This document shows, one piece after another, positions 1 through 9,447 of a DNA stretch of 64,000 bases (positions are counted from its first letter, which is position 1; every line of letters begins with the position of its first letter). Source of the stretch: Paracoccus sp. MBLB3053 (GTDB lineage Bacteria; Pseudomonadota; Alphaproteobacteria; Rhodobacterales; Rhodobacteraceae); contig NZ_JAVQLW010000001.1 in the NCBI RefSeq assembly GCF_031822435.1, positions 1,619,501-1,683,500 of the forward strand, in the 5' to 3' direction. The notes beneath the pieces were generated by a model that worked only from the letters and a program-made list of their open reading frames with translations, did not search any database and was not told the origin of the DNA. The translations under genes were made by a program, and so were the position numbers.

Positions 1-1170
1 GCCGCCGAGCCCGAAGCCCAAACGCAAACCCTTCCTGCCGCCGATCGTAACGCGAGTGTCATCGAGCGGGCCACGCCGTTCGCCGGGGGAATCGTCCGCC
101 CACCGCAGCGCCCGGAAGGCTCGGCGCCCGAGCCCATTGGGCCGGATGTGCTGAATGCAGATGAGCAGGCAATGTTAAGGGCGTTGATCGAGGATATCGG
201 GCGCCGGACTGCGCTCGCGTCGAAACCGGTGCCGCGGGCCTTTGGCCCGCGTTTTGCCGACACACGCCCTGTGCGCAAGCCCGCGCAGGCCGGTGCTGCC
301 ACTGATGTCGTCTCGCCCTCGGCGATCAACGAGGTGCTCAAATCGGCCAATGCGAACACGCCCGACAAGCCGTCCGCCAAGGCGGCTTCGGTCGCGAGCT
401 CCTCCCGCCCGGCGGCGCGGCCCTCGGGCCGCGGTTCGGCTTCGACGGTTTCGGACCAAGCCGTCGAAAAGGCCATTGCCTCGGCCGTGAATGCCTCGAC
501 CGCGACTCCGGGCGGTGTGCAGCTTTCGGCGCTGCGCAGTTCACCGTTGCCGCCCCGGCGGTCCGATTCGGGCCGTCCCCCCAAAAGCGACGACAAGAAT
601 ACCGCCGAAAAGCCGGATCAATCGGCCACGGATGGGGCAGTCGCGGCCGCCGTCGCCGCCACGGCCGGACCAAGCGAAGCCGAGATCGCGGCGCGACGGG
701 CACTTGACGAACAGCTCCAAGCTCAGGCAGAGGCGCGCATTCGCGCGCGCGCCCAGGCCGACGCCGCAGCCGAGGCGCAGGCCCGCGCACAGGCCGAAGC
801 CCGCGCACGCGCCCAGGCCGAAGCCGAGGAACGCGCGGCACGGGCCCGCAAGCAGGACTACAAGCCGCCAGAAGTCGATGACGAACCCGAAGTGGCGGCG
901 AATGCTGCATCGGGGGGCGTGACGGCCGCAAGCGTGGCCAAGGCGGCGACGGAATCGCGCGCGCTAGATACGGGACGCACCACGATCATCGGCATCATCG
1001 GCGCAGGCAATGCAAGCCGCGCGCTGATCCGGCTCCGGAACGGCAAGATCGTCACCGTCCGTCTTGGCGACAAAATTGACGGCGGTACGATCAACTCGAT
1101 CGGAAATGGCCGGCTGACCTACGTGAAGGCAGGCAAGACCCGCGAACTCAGATTGCTGGACGGGCGATAG
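1..1170 (+). CDS. Partial Ala/Arg-rich protein with PilP/GspC-like C-terminal domain (5' end outside window)
   Basis: The reading frame is open from base 1 to the TAG at 1168-1170, so the true start lies upstream; the internal GTG at 148 is only the first possible start inside the window. The visible 389 codons begin with Pro/Ala-rich sequence. A strongly charged Ala/Arg/Glu/Gln repeat follows at roughly 690-850 bp (ARAQAEA-type, predicted helical). The last 60 residues form a compact domain (IIGAGNASRALIRLRNG, then VRLGDKIDGG). That pattern (small-residue turn, LIRL.NG, V..GD..DGG, then a short L..V..G..REL.L tail) resembles the homology-region fold of PilP/GspC proteins; I infer this from the pattern only. 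Such proteins in Rhodobacteraceae are often mislabelled IF-2-like because of the Ala-rich stretch. It abuts the antiporter gene with no spacer. Function unknown. Confidence 0.75.
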   Translation, partial: AAEPEAQTQTLPAADRNASVIERATPFAGGIVRPPQRPEGSAPEPIGPDVLNADEQAMLRALIEDIGRRTALASKPVPRAFGPRFADTRPVRKPAQAGAATDVVSPSAINEVLKSANANTPDKPSAKAASVASSSRPAARPSGRGSASTVSDQAVEKAIASAVNASTATPGGVQLSALRSSPLPPRRSDSGRPPKSDDKNTAEKPDQSATDGAVAAAVAATAGPSEAEIAARRALDEQLQAQAEARIRARAQADAAAEAQARAQAEARARAQAEAEERAARARKQDYKPPEVDDEPEVAANAASGGVTAASVAKAATESRALDTGRTTIIGIIGAGNASRALIRLRNGKIVTVRLGDKIDGGTINSIGNGRLTYVKAGKTRELRLLDGR

Positions 1171-3081
1171 ATGGAATCATTTCTCCCGGCCGCCACGGTC
1201 TATCTCTTGACCATGGTCATCGCCGTGCCGCTTTCCGCGCGGCTGGGGCTGGGATCGGTTCTGGGCTACCTGATCTCGGGCATCGTCATCGGTCCCGTGC
1301 TTGGGCTGGCGGGAAGCGCCACCGAAATGGCCGACCTCCAGCATTTCGCCGAGTTCGGCGTGGTCATGATGATGTTCCTGATCGGGCTCGAGCTTGATCC
1401 GCGCACGTTATGGCAGATGCGGCACAAGCTGCTTGGGCTCGCGGGGATGCAGATCCTGGGAACGGTCGCGCTGCTCGCCTCGGTCGCGATGCTATTGGGG
1501 CAAAGCTGGCAGATCGCGCTGGCACTCGGCATGATCCTGTCGCTGAGCTCGACGGCGATCGTGCTTCAGACACTGTCGGAAAAGGCGCTGATGCAGACGG
1601 CCGGAGGGCGCAGCGCCTTCGCCGTTCTGCTGACCCAGGATATCGCCGTCATCCCGATGATCGCGTTGATGCCGCTTCTGGCTGTGCATGGTGCGGGCGT
1701 CTCGGGGGATGATCACGGCGCCGCCTCGATCCTGCAGGGCCTGCCGGGCTGGGCGCTGGCGCTTGTCACGTTGGGGGCGGTCGCTGTCGTGGTGTTGATC
1801 GGGCAGTATCTCGTTCGTCCCGCCTTTCGCTATGTGAACTCGTCGCGCGTCGGCGAACTCGATACGGCGCTGGCCCTGCTGATCGTCGTGGGCATCGCCT
1901 CGCTCATGGAAACGGTCGGCCTCTCGCCCGCGCTCGGTACCTTCCTTGCGGGCGTGGTGCTTGCGGGATCGGAGTTTCGTCATGATCTTGAAGCGCAGAT
2001 CGCGCCCTTCAAGGGACTGCTTCTGGGGCTGTTCTTCATCACCGTTGGCGCGGGGATGAACTTCCAGACCCTGTTTGATCGTCCGGCGGCGATCCTGGGC
2101 ATGACGGTGATCCTGATGGGTATCAAATCATTGGTGCTCTACGGCGTCGCCCGGGCCACCGGTCTGCATGGGCGAGCCCGCACGCTGTTTACCCTGTCGC
2201 TCGCCCAAGCGGGCGAATTCGGCTTTGTGCTGATTTCCTTTGCGGTGACACTGGCGATCCTGCCGCGCGCGCTTGCCCAGTCCATGCTGCTGGTGATCTC
2301 GCTTTCGATGCTGGCGACGCCGCTTCTGTTCATGCTGTCGGATTATATTTCGCGCCGCATTGCCGAAGATCGTGCTTCAGAACCCCCGGACGAGATCGAG
2401 GAGCAGCAGCCGATCATCATCGCGGGCATCGGTCGGTTCGGGCAGGTCGTGAACAGGATGGTCACGATGTCGGGTTTCCAGACCACGGTTCTCGACCATG
2501 ACCTCGAGGTGATCCAGGTGATGCGTCGTTTCGGCTTCAAGGGTTACTTCGGCGATCCGACCAGGCCCGAGATCCTCAGGGCCGCGGGCATCGAGAAGGC
2601 ACAGATCCTCGTCGCGACGCTCGACGATCCCGCCGCGAACCTGCGACTGATCCACATTGCGCGGGAAATCCGGCCAGATATCGTCATCGTCGCCCGCGCT
2701 TATGATCGTGTGAACGTCTTTCAGCTTTATGAAGCGAAGGCCGACCATATTGTGCGGGAAGTCTTTGACAGCTCGCTGCGCGCGGGTCGCTACGTGCTCG
2801 AACGCGCGGGACTGTCCGAATACGAGGCTGCCGAGCTTGAGCGCGTCTATTACCACATGGACCGCGCCGGGCTGCGCCAACTGGCCGAGGTCTGGAAACC
2901 CGGCGTATCGCTGGAAGCCAATGCGGAATATATCGAGCGCAGCCGCGAACTGAATCGTCAGCTTGAAACGGCGCTGATGGAACGCTTTGCCCATGGCCCC
3001 AGTGCCGCGCCGATCTCCTCCTCCGGAGACGATCTGCCCAATGCAGCACTTGCCGAGAACAGCCGACCCGGCGGGCGCTGA
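1171..3081 (+). CDS. CPA2-family monovalent cation:proton antiporter with RCK/TrkA-N domain (KefB/KefC type)
   Basis: Inner-membrane K+(Na+)/H+ antiporter of 636 residues. Residues 1-390 are about 12-13 hydrophobic segments of the Na/H-exchanger fold, with the Kef-type signatures QDIAVIP (156-162) and LAQAGEFGFV (344-353). Residues 414-530 form a Rossmann RCK domain starting IIIAGIGRFGQVV, the GxGxxG nucleotide site that regulates KefB/KefC. The C-terminal 100 residues are charged and probably cytoplasmic. Length matches the KefB/KefC family (about 600-620). The ATG directly follows the stop of the upstream gene, implying translational coupling. No KefF/KefG partner is adjacent, so glutathione-adduct gating is not supported by context. 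Confidence 0.9.
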   Translation: MESFLPAATVYLLTMVIAVPLSARLGLGSVLGYLISGIVIGPVLGLAGSATEMADLQHFAEFGVVMMMFLIGLELDPRTLWQMRHKLLGLAGMQILGTVALLASVAMLLGQSWQIALALGMILSLSSTAIVLQTLSEKALMQTAGGRSAFAVLLTQDIAVIPMIALMPLLAVHGAGVSGDDHGAASILQGLPGWALALVTLGAVAVVVLIGQYLVRPAFRYVNSSRVGELDTALALLIVVGIASLMETVGLSPALGTFLAGVVLAGSEFRHDLEAQIAPFKGLLLGLFFITVGAGMNFQTLFDRPAAILGMTVILMGIKSLVLYGVARATGLHGRARTLFTLSLAQAGEFGFVLISFAVTLAILPRALAQSMLLVISLSMLATPLLFMLSDYISRRIAEDRASEPPDEIEEQQPIIIAGIGRFGQVVNRMVTMSGFQTTVLDHDLEVIQVMRRFGFKGYFGDPTRPEILRAAGIEKAQILVATLDDPAANLRLIHIAREIRPDIVIVARAYDRVNVFQLYEAKADHIVREVFDSSLRAGRYVLERAGLSEYEAAELERVYYHMDRAGLRQLAEVWKPGVSLEANAEYIERSRELNRQLETALMERFAHGPSAAPISSSGDDLPNAALAENSRPGGR

Positions 3082-3154
3082 GCATGCGCCCGCAGCACTT
3101 GCGACGCGCGGCCCAAGCGCCTAGAAGGCCAGCAACCTTGCCGAAGGAACCGCC

Positions 3155-4669
3155 ATGCTTGACCATCTGACCTATACCTCCCCCGAACCCAAAGTCATCC
3201 AGGGTGCGAAGCAGGACTGGGAACTGGTCATCGGCCTGGAAGTCCACGCTCAGGTCGCCTCGAACGCCAAGCTGTTCTCCGGCGCCTCGACCGGCTTCGG
3301 GGCCGAGCCGAACAGCCACGTCGCTTTCGTCGATGCCGGCATGCCGGGGATGCTGCCCGTCATCAATGAATTCTGCGTCGAGCAGGCCGTCCGCACCGGT
3401 CTGGGCCTCAAGGCCGGGATCAACCTGCGCTCGGCCTTCGATCGCAAGAACTATTTCTACCCGGACCTGCCGCAGGGCTACCAGATCAGCCAGCTCTACC
3501 ATCCCATCGTGGGCGAAGGCGAGGTGATCGTGGACATGGCCCCCGGCGTCGCGCGCCGCGTGCGCATCGAACGGATCCACCTCGAGCAGGATGCGGGCAA
3601 ATCAATCCATGACATGGACCCGAACATGTCCTTCGTGGACCTGAACCGCACCGGCGTCGCCCTGATGGAGATCGTCAGCCGCCCCGACATCCGTGGCCCC
3701 GAAGAGGCTGCGGCCTATGTCGCCAAGCTGCGCCAGATCATGCGTTATCTGGGCACCTGCGACGGCAACATGCAGAACGGCAACCTGCGGGCCGATGTGA
3801 ACGTCTCGGTCTGCCAGCCCGGTGCCTATGAGAAATTCATGGAGACCGGCGATTTCGCCCATCTGGGCACGCGCTGCGAAATCAAGAACATGAACTCGAT
3901 GCGCTTCATCCAGGCCGCGATCGAATATGAGGCGCGCCGACAGATCGCCATCATCGAGGATGGCGGCAAGATCGTGCAGGAAACCCGCCTTTACGATCCG
4001 GACAAGGGCGAGACGCGTTCCATGCGGTCGAAGGAAGAGGCGCATGACTACCGCTACTTCCCCGATCCCGACCTGCTGCCCTTGGAAATCGACCAATCCT
4101 GGGTCGACCATATCGCGACCGAGATGCCGGAACTTCCCGACGAGAAGAAGGCGCGTTTCGTCACCGGGCTCGGACTGTCGGAATATGATGCCGGCGTGCT
4201 GACCGCCGAGGTCGAGAACGCCAATTACTTCGAGGCCGTGGCCACCGGCCGCGACGGCAAGATGGCGGCGAACTGGGTCATCAACGAGCTTTTCGGTCGC
4301 CTGAACAAGGAAGGCCTGAGCGTCGAGACCTCGCCGGTTTCATCCCGCCAGTTGGGCGGCGTCATCGACCTGATCGCCAAGGGCGACATCTCGGGCAAGA
4401 TCGCCAAGGACCTCTTCGAGATCCTTTGGACCGAGGGCGGCGATCCGGCCGAGATCGTGGAAGCACGTGGCATGAAGCAGGTGACCGATCTTGGCGCGAT
4501 CGAGAAGGCCGTCGATGAAATCATCGCCGCGAATCCGGCACAGGTCGAAAAGGCCCGCGCGAATCCGAAGCTTGCGGGCTGGTTCGTCGGCCAGGTCCTG
4601 AAGGCAACCGGCGGCAAGGCCAACCCGGCCGCCGTCAACGAACTGGTCGCGCAGAAGCTCGGACAGTAA
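3155..4669 (+). CDS. gatB: Asp-tRNA(Asn)/Glu-tRNA(Gln) amidotransferase subunit B
   Basis: GatB (504 residues) is the tRNA-binding and kinase subunit of GatCAB, which amidates Glu-tRNA(Gln) and/or Asp-tRNA(Asn). The N-terminal cradle domain starts near residue 20 ([12 protein letters not shown]) and carries [13 protein letters not shown] and the family signature around [18 protein letters not shown]. The last 150 residues are the helical GatB/Yqey tail. An AAGGA Shine-Dalgarno lies just upstream of the ATG. gatA and gatC are not in the window. A clear intrinsic terminator follows. Confidence 0.98.
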   Translation: MLDHLTYTSPEPKVIQGAKQDWELVIGLEVHAQVASNAKLFSGASTGFGAEPNSHVAFVDAGMPGMLPVINEFCVEQAVRTGLGLKAGINLRSAFDRKNYFYPDLPQGYQISQLYHPIVGEGEVIVDMAPGVARRVRIERIHLEQDAGKSIHDMDPNMSFVDLNRTGVALMEIVSRPDIRGPEEAAAYVAKLRQIMRYLGTCDGNMQNGNLRADVNVSVCQPGAYEKFMETGDFAHLGTRCEIKNMNSMRFIQAAIEYEARRQIAIIEDGGKIVQETRLYDPDKGETRSMRSKEEAHDYRYFPDPDLLPLEIDQSWVDHIATEMPELPDEKKARFVTGLGLSEYDAGVLTAEVENANYFEAVATGRDGKMAANWVINELFGRLNKEGLSVETSPVSSRQLGGVIDLIAKGDISGKIAKDLFEILWTEGGDPAEIVEARGMKQVTDLGAIEKAVDEIIAANPAQVEKARANPKLAGWFVGQVLKATGGKANPAAVNELVAQKLGQ

Positions 4670-4691
4670 ATCGCGCGCCCCGGCTTTTCAT

Positions 4692-4726
4692 GACCGCCTT
4701 CGGCCATGGCCGAGGGCGGTCTTTTT
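4692..4726 (+). terminator. Rho-independent terminator after gatB
   Basis: A GACCGCC/GGCGGTC outer stem is extended by TCGGCC/GGCCGA around an AT loop, then TTTTT at 4722-4726. It lies 22 bp after the gatB stop. Confidence 0.9.
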
Positions 4727-4917
4727 ACCTTGTGGGGAGTTGTCGAATTGATCTGGCGGTCCGCGATCCCACCAAGGCACCGCCATGCCTCACTGGAAAG
4801 GGGTTCGCCACCATCCTCACGGAATGACGACACCTGCGGTGCAAGCTGTCGTTGCGCTGCATACTTTCCTTGGCACCACTTCTCGCCTAATCTGCGGGGC
4901 AAACGAAAGGCAGTCAG

Positions 4918-5457
4918 ATGAGCAGCTACGAATACACCGTCATTCCGGCGCCTTCGCGCGGCGAAAAGACCAAGGGCGCCAAGACCGGGATCGAGCGTTT
5001 CGCAGCCACATTGACGGTCGCTCTGAATGATATGGCGCTGGATGGCTGGGAATATGTCCGGGCTGAAACCCTTCCGGCAGAGGAACGCGCGGGCCTCACC
5101 GGGCGGACCACCGTTTATCACAACATCCTGATCTTCAGGCGCAAAATCGTGTCCGATGAACCTGAGGAGCCAATCGCTGCCCCGGTTCCGACACCGACCC
5201 CCGCCGCGGCTCCGGCCCCCAGCGCAGCCGAGAGCACTGCGCCGGCTCCCGCGGTGCCCACCCAGCATGTTTCCGAACAACTGTCTGCGGTCGATCTGCC
5301 GGCAGATAATCAAGTTCGTGCGCCCTTCAGCCAGCCGATGCGGGCCATGCCCCGGCCCGTGCCGTCACGCAATGTGGAACGCAGCGCCGAGCCACCGTTG
5401 ACAGCGCCGGAACTGCCGACGCCGGCCGGACCCCGGCTTGGTCCGGCGAACCGTTAG
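4918..5457 (+). CDS. DUF4177 domain protein with Pro/Ala-rich tail
   Basis: Small cytoplasmic protein of 179 residues. Residues 1-75 match the DUF4177 pattern: SYEYTVIPAP, then LNDMALDGWEYVRAETLP, then VYHNILIFRR. The remaining 100 residues are low-complexity Pro/Ala/Thr with no recognisable fold. GAAAGGCAG lies just upstream of the ATG. DUF4177 has no assigned biochemical role. The stop is 26 bp from the convergent slyX stop. Confidence 0.85.
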   Translation: MSSYEYTVIPAPSRGEKTKGAKTGIERFAATLTVALNDMALDGWEYVRAETLPAEERAGLTGRTTVYHNILIFRRKIVSDEPEEPIAAPVPTPTPAAAPAPSAAESTAPAPAVPTQHVSEQLSAVDLPADNQVRAPFSQPMRAMPRPVPSRNVERSAEPPLTAPELPTPAGPRLGPANR

Positions 5458-5483
5458 GACGCCTTGGCGCCAAAACGGTCGCT

Positions 5484-5699
5484 CTACCAATGCGGCGGAC
5501 GCTGATCGGCCAGGGGAATCGTTCCGCCTTCCGACTCGCGTTCTGCCTCGCGTGCCATCAACATGTCGATCCGGCGGGTCAGGCGGGCGATTTCGCCCTC
5601 TTGGCGGGCGACGATGCCCGACAGATCATCCGCAATCCGTGCCAGATGGGCGACGGCCTCTTCCAGGCGCTCGGTTCTTTCCAGCGTCTGCTTGTCCAT
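5484..5699 (-). CDS. slyX: SlyX family protein
   Basis: A 71-residue protein on the minus strand, starting at the CAT (ATG) at 5697-5699. The sequence is an almost continuous heptad-like helix (LERTERLEEAVAHLARIADD, then ARQEGEIARLTRRIDML) and ends in PPHW, equivalent to the PPHY/PPHW terminus typical of SlyX. SlyX forms coiled-coil oligomers; its function is unknown. A much longer frame runs through this ORF into hisS antisense, but only this segment has SlyX character. It is divergent from hisS (48 bp apart). Confidence 0.88.
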   Translation of the reverse strand: MDKQTLERTERLEEAVAHLARIADDLSGIVARQEGEIARLTRRIDMLMAREAERESEGGTIPLADQRPPHW

Positions 5700-5747
5700 G
5701 CATCCTCCATCCGTTAGACCCCCGCATGGACAAGCCCGAGGCAGACC

Positions 5748-7232
5748 ATGGCGAAAGATCAGAAAAAACAACCCCGACCCAAGGCAGAGACGCCCAAGGG
5801 GTTCCGTGACTATTTCGGCGCGGATGTGACCGAACGCAAGCAGATGCTCGACCGCATCGCCGAAATCTATCATCGCCACGGATTTGAGCCGCTGGAAACC
5901 AGTGCGGTTGAAACCGTCGAAGCCTTGGGCAAGTTCCTGCCCGACGTGGACCGCCCCAATGCCGGCGTCTTCGCCTGGCAGGAGGCCGAGGTCCCGGGCG
6001 GCGGCGCGGGCGACTGGCTGGCGCTGCGCTATGACCTGACCGCGCCCTTGGCGCGTGTCGCGGCGCAGTTCAGGAATGACCTGCCATCGCCCTATCGCCG
6101 CTACGCGATGGGCCCGGTCTGGCGCAACGAGAAGCCGGGGCCGGGGCGCTTCCGCCAGTTCTACCAATGCGATGCCGATACGGTTGGCAGCGCCTCGGTT
6201 GCGGCCGATGCCGAGATCTGCGGCATGCTGGCCGCGGCGCTTGAACATGCCGGCATCCAGCGCGGCGATTACCTGATCCGCATCAACAACCGCAAGGTTC
6301 TGAACGGCATCCTCGAGGCCATGGGCGTCGAGGGCGGCAAGCCTGCCGATGACGTGCTGCGCACCATCGACAAGTTCGACAAGGTCGGCGAGGCGGGCGT
6401 GCGCCAGCTTCTGACCACGGGGCGCAAGGACGAATCCGGCGCGATGATCGAGGGCGTGGGCCTGCGCCCCGAACAGGCCGATCCGGTGATCGCCTTCCTG
6501 ACCTCGAAGGGCGCGGACAATGCCGCGACGCTCGAGAACCTGCGCGCCGCCGTCGGCGCCTCGGCCACCGGCGCCGAGGGCGTTGAGGAGCTGGCGCAGA
6601 TCTCGGACATGCTCGCCGCGATGGGCGTCGGCGAGGATCGCGCGGTGATAGACCCCTCGATCGTGCGCGGCCTCGGCTATTACACCGGCCCGGTCTTCGA
6701 GGCCGAGCTGACCTTCGAGATCCTCGACGAGAAGGGCCGCAAGCGGCAATTCGGCTCGGTCGCGGGCGGCGGGCGCTATGACGGCCTGGTCGAGCGCTTC
6801 ACCGGCCAGAAGGTCCCGGCCACCGGCGTCTCGATCGGCGTCGACCGCCTGCTGGCCGCCTTGCGCGCCAAGGGGCTGATGGGCGGGGTCGATCAGGGCC
6901 CGGTCGTCGTGACCGTGATGGATCGCGACCGCATGGGCGACTACTATGCGATGGCGTCCGAATTGCGCGAAGCCGGCATCCGCGCCGAGGTCTATCTGGG
7001 CAACCCGAAGAACTTCGGCAACCAGCTCAAATATGCCGACAAGCGCAACGCGCCGGTCGCCATCATCCAGGGCGGCGACGAGGCCCTGCGCGGCGTCGTG
7101 CAGGTCAAGGACCTGATCCTTGGCGCGAAGATCGCGGCCGAGGCCAGCCATGAGGAATGGAAGGCCCAGCCCGCCCAGACCGAGGTGGCGCGCGGTGATC
7201 TCGTCGCCGAAGTCCGGCGCATCTTGGGATGA
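5748..7232 (+). CDS. hisS: Histidyl-tRNA synthetase
   Basis: Class II aminoacyl-tRNA synthetase of 494 residues that charges tRNA-His. It shows the N-terminal PKGFRDYFG motif, motif 2 around [20 protein letters not shown], the histidine-binding [14 protein letters not shown] and AGGGRYDGL (motif 3 region), and a C-terminal anticodon-binding domain (from VVVTVMDRD). It is longer than E. coli HisRS (about 424), as is common in alphaproteobacteria. The stop overlaps the hisZ start by 4 nt (ATGA), so synthetase and biosynthetic genes are translationally coupled. Confidence 0.98.
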   Translation: MAKDQKKQPRPKAETPKGFRDYFGADVTERKQMLDRIAEIYHRHGFEPLETSAVETVEALGKFLPDVDRPNAGVFAWQEAEVPGGGAGDWLALRYDLTAPLARVAAQFRNDLPSPYRRYAMGPVWRNEKPGPGRFRQFYQCDADTVGSASVAADAEICGMLAAALEHAGIQRGDYLIRINNRKVLNGILEAMGVEGGKPADDVLRTIDKFDKVGEAGVRQLLTTGRKDESGAMIEGVGLRPEQADPVIAFLTSKGADNAATLENLRAAVGASATGAEGVEELAQISDMLAAMGVGEDRAVIDPSIVRGLGYYTGPVFEAELTFEILDEKGRKRQFGSVAGGGRYDGLVERFTGQKVPATGVSIGVDRLLAALRAKGLMGGVDQGPVVVTVMDRDRMGDYYAMASELREAGIRAEVYLGNPKNFGNQLKYADKRNAPVAIIQGGDEALRGVVQVKDLILGAKIAAEASHEEWKAQPAQTEVARGDLVAEVRRILG

Positions 7233-8296
7233 GCAAGCGCGCGAAACAGGCGATCGGCCAGCAGATCCTGGCGGCCTTCCGCGCCGCCGGGGCCGAGGAG
7301 GTCGCGCCCGACCTGCTGCTGCCCGCCGAGACGCTGCTGGACCTTTACGGCGAGGACATCCGCGCCCGCGCCTATGTCACACAGGACCCGATCCGGGGCG
7401 AGGTCATGCTTCGCCCCGATTTCACCGTTCCCGTCGTGCAGATGCACATGGAAAACGGTGCCGAACCCGCGCGCTACTGCTACCTCGGCGAGATCTTCCG
7501 CAAGCAGGACCACGGCGAGCTTCAGCCCGAGCATCCGCGCGACAATGAATACCTGCAGGCCGGTTTCGAGCTTTTCGCGCGCGACCCGGATGCCGATGCC
7601 GAGGTCTTCGCGCTGTTCCACGACATCCTCGCGCCGCTGCGGCTGCAGGCGAGCATGGGCGACATGGACCTGCTGATGGACGCGGTCCGCGCGCTGCCCC
7701 TGTCGGGCGCGCGCCGCGCCGCGCTGCTGCACCATATTTGGCGGCCGAAGCGCTTCGCCCGGCTGCTCGCGCGCTTCAGCGCCCCCGCCGAGGGGCGCAA
7801 TTTCGCGCAAGCGCCGACGGCATGGACGGGCCTGCGCTCGCCCGACGAGATGCAGTCCCGCATCGACCGGCTGCAGGCGGATGCGGGCGAACAGCCCTTG
7901 GCCGCGCAATGGGTCGAGCGGCTGGAACGGCTCTTCGCGGTCCAGGCTCCGGCCCCGCAGGCTTTGGCGCAGCTGCGCCAGCTTGCCGCCGAGATCCCCG
8001 ACATCCACGAGGCCGTCGACCGGCTCGAACGCAACCTCGCCGACCTGTCGCGGCGCGGCATCGACGTGGATGCGATCCATTTCGACGCGAGCCACGGCCG
8101 TCACACGATGGAATATTACGACGGCATGACCTTCAGCTTTGCCGCTGCGGGGCGCGCCGACTGGCCGCCGGTGGCCTCGGGCGGGCGCTATGACGCGCTG
8201 GCCGCGGTGCTGGGGCAGGCGCAGGGCCGCTCGATCCCGGCGGTGGGCGGAATCATCCGTCCGGGCCTTGTCCACGAACTCGGGGGTCTAGAATGA
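7229..8296 (+). CDS. hisZ: ATP phosphoribosyltransferase regulatory subunit HisZ
   Basis: A HisRS paralogue of 355 residues that lacks aminoacylation and binds short-form HisG to give an active, histidine-inhibited ATP phosphoribosyltransferase. It keeps the class II core ([14 protein letters not shown], then [13 protein letters not shown], and [14 protein letters not shown] near the C-terminus) but has no anticodon-binding domain. It overlaps hisS and hisG by 4 nt on each side, consistent with stoichiometric co-expression with HisG. Confidence 0.95.
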   Translation: MSKRAKQAIGQQILAAFRAAGAEEVAPDLLLPAETLLDLYGEDIRARAYVTQDPIRGEVMLRPDFTVPVVQMHMENGAEPARYCYLGEIFRKQDHGELQPEHPRDNEYLQAGFELFARDPDADAEVFALFHDILAPLRLQASMGDMDLLMDAVRALPLSGARRAALLHHIWRPKRFARLLARFSAPAEGRNFAQAPTAWTGLRSPDEMQSRIDRLQADAGEQPLAAQWVERLERLFAVQAPAPQALAQLRQLAAEIPDIHEAVDRLERNLADLSRRGIDVDAIHFDASHGRHTMEYYDGMTFSFAAAGRADWPPVASGGRYDALAAVLGQAQGRSIPAVGGIIRPGLVHELGGLE

Positions 8297-8970
8297 TCCG
8301 GCTGGGCGTTCCGTCCAAGGGGCGGCTGATGGAGCAATGCTTCGAGTGGTTCGCCGAACGCGGCGTGACCCTGTCGCGCTCGGGTTCTGATCGTGAATAT
8401 GCGGGTCGGGTCGACGGGGCGGAAAACGTCTCGCTGGTGCTGCTTTCTGCGGGCGAGATCCCGCGCGAGCTTCAGGCGGGGCGCATCCATCTGGGCGTGA
8501 CCGGCACCGACCTCATCCGCGAGAAGCTGGCGGGCTGGCGCAGCCATGTCGAGGAACTGGCCCCGATGGGCTTCGGCCATGCAGACCTGATCCTCGCCGT
8601 GCCCTCCTGCTGGGCCGATTGCGACGATCTGGACGATTTCGCCACCATCGCGCGGGATTTCCGCGCCGAGCATGGCTTCCGGCTGCGCATCGCCACCAAG
8701 TATCACCGGCTGGTGCGGGCCTGGCTTTCCGATCAGGAGGTGGCCGATTACCAGCTTGTGGACAGCCAGGGCGCGACCGAAGGCACCGTCGCGAACCTGA
8801 CCGCCGAGGCGATCGCCGACATTACCTCTTCGGGCGAAACGCTACGCGCGAATCACCTGAAGATCCTTGCCGAAGAGCCGATCCTGCGCAGCCAGGCGAC
8901 GTTGCTGCGTTCGCTGGCGGCGGGCAGCGACGAACAGGTCAGGGCATTCGCCGCGCAACTGGGGCTTTGA
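8293..8970 (+). CDS. hisG: ATP phosphoribosyltransferase catalytic subunit (short form)
   Basis: HisG catalyses the first step of histidine synthesis (ATP + PRPP to phosphoribosyl-ATP). At 225 residues it is the short form without the C-terminal regulatory domain, consistent with the adjacent hisZ. It shows the N-terminal RLGVPSKGRLM motif, the LGVTGTDLIRE segment and a PRPP-loop-like VDSQGATEGTVANLTAEAI. The other his genes of this window lie 30 kb away (38.5-42 kb). Confidence 0.97.
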   Translation: MIRLGVPSKGRLMEQCFEWFAERGVTLSRSGSDREYAGRVDGAENVSLVLLSAGEIPRELQAGRIHLGVTGTDLIREKLAGWRSHVEELAPMGFGHADLILAVPSCWADCDDLDDFATIARDFRAEHGFRLRIATKYHRLVRAWLSDQEVADYQLVDSQGATEGTVANLTAEAIADITSSGETLRANHLKILAEEPILRSQATLLRSLAAGSDEQVRAFAAQLGL

Positions 8971-9020
8971 CAAGCCGATCCGGCCTGCGCATCGTGGCAC
9001 TGCCCGAAAGGAGTACCGTT

Positions 9021-9389
9021 ATGCGCCTGCCGATCCTGTTGCTTGCCCTGATGACGACCTCTGCAACTGCCTCGTCCGAGGCGGCATGGGAAGCGTTCCG
9101 CGCCGATGTCGAAACGGCCTGTGCCGCACTTGCACCGGCGGATGGTGAAACCGCGATCGAGGTTAACCCGTTCGGTTCTGAAAACTATGGCGCGGCGCTT
9201 CTGATCACGGCGCTTCCGGATGGAACGGCCGATCGCTATGTGTGCATTTACGACAAACGCGAAAAGACGGCAGAGCTGACCGCACCCTTCACATTGCCGC
9301 ATGATCTGGTCGAGCCGGTCGCGGACGAGGCCGGTAATGTCGAGATGGACGAGACGACCACGACGGAATCCCATCTCATCAAGCCATGA
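9021..9389 (+). CDS. Small exported hypothetical protein
   Basis: A 122-residue protein of unknown function. The ATG at 9021 is preceded by AAAGGAG at 9007-9013. Residues 1-20 are a signal peptide (MRLPILLLALMTTSATAS); a periplasmic location is inferred. The mature part has two cysteines (ETACAAL and YVCIYD) that could form a disulfide, and an acidic, Thr-rich C-terminus. It lies 50 bp after hisG and may be in the same transcript. A perfect 14-bp palindrome (GCCCGACGTCGGGC, 9400-9413) lies between it and the convergent ftsY. Confidence 0.8.
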   Translation: MRLPILLLALMTTSATASSEAAWEAFRADVETACAALAPADGETAIEVNPFGSENYGAALLITALPDGTADRYVCIYDKREKTAELTAPFTLPHDLVEPVADEAGNVEMDETTTTESHLIKP

Positions 9390-9447
9390 CATGAAAAGGG
9401 CCCGACGTCGGGCATCGCGGCCGTTCCAGACCTGATCCCTGTGGGCG

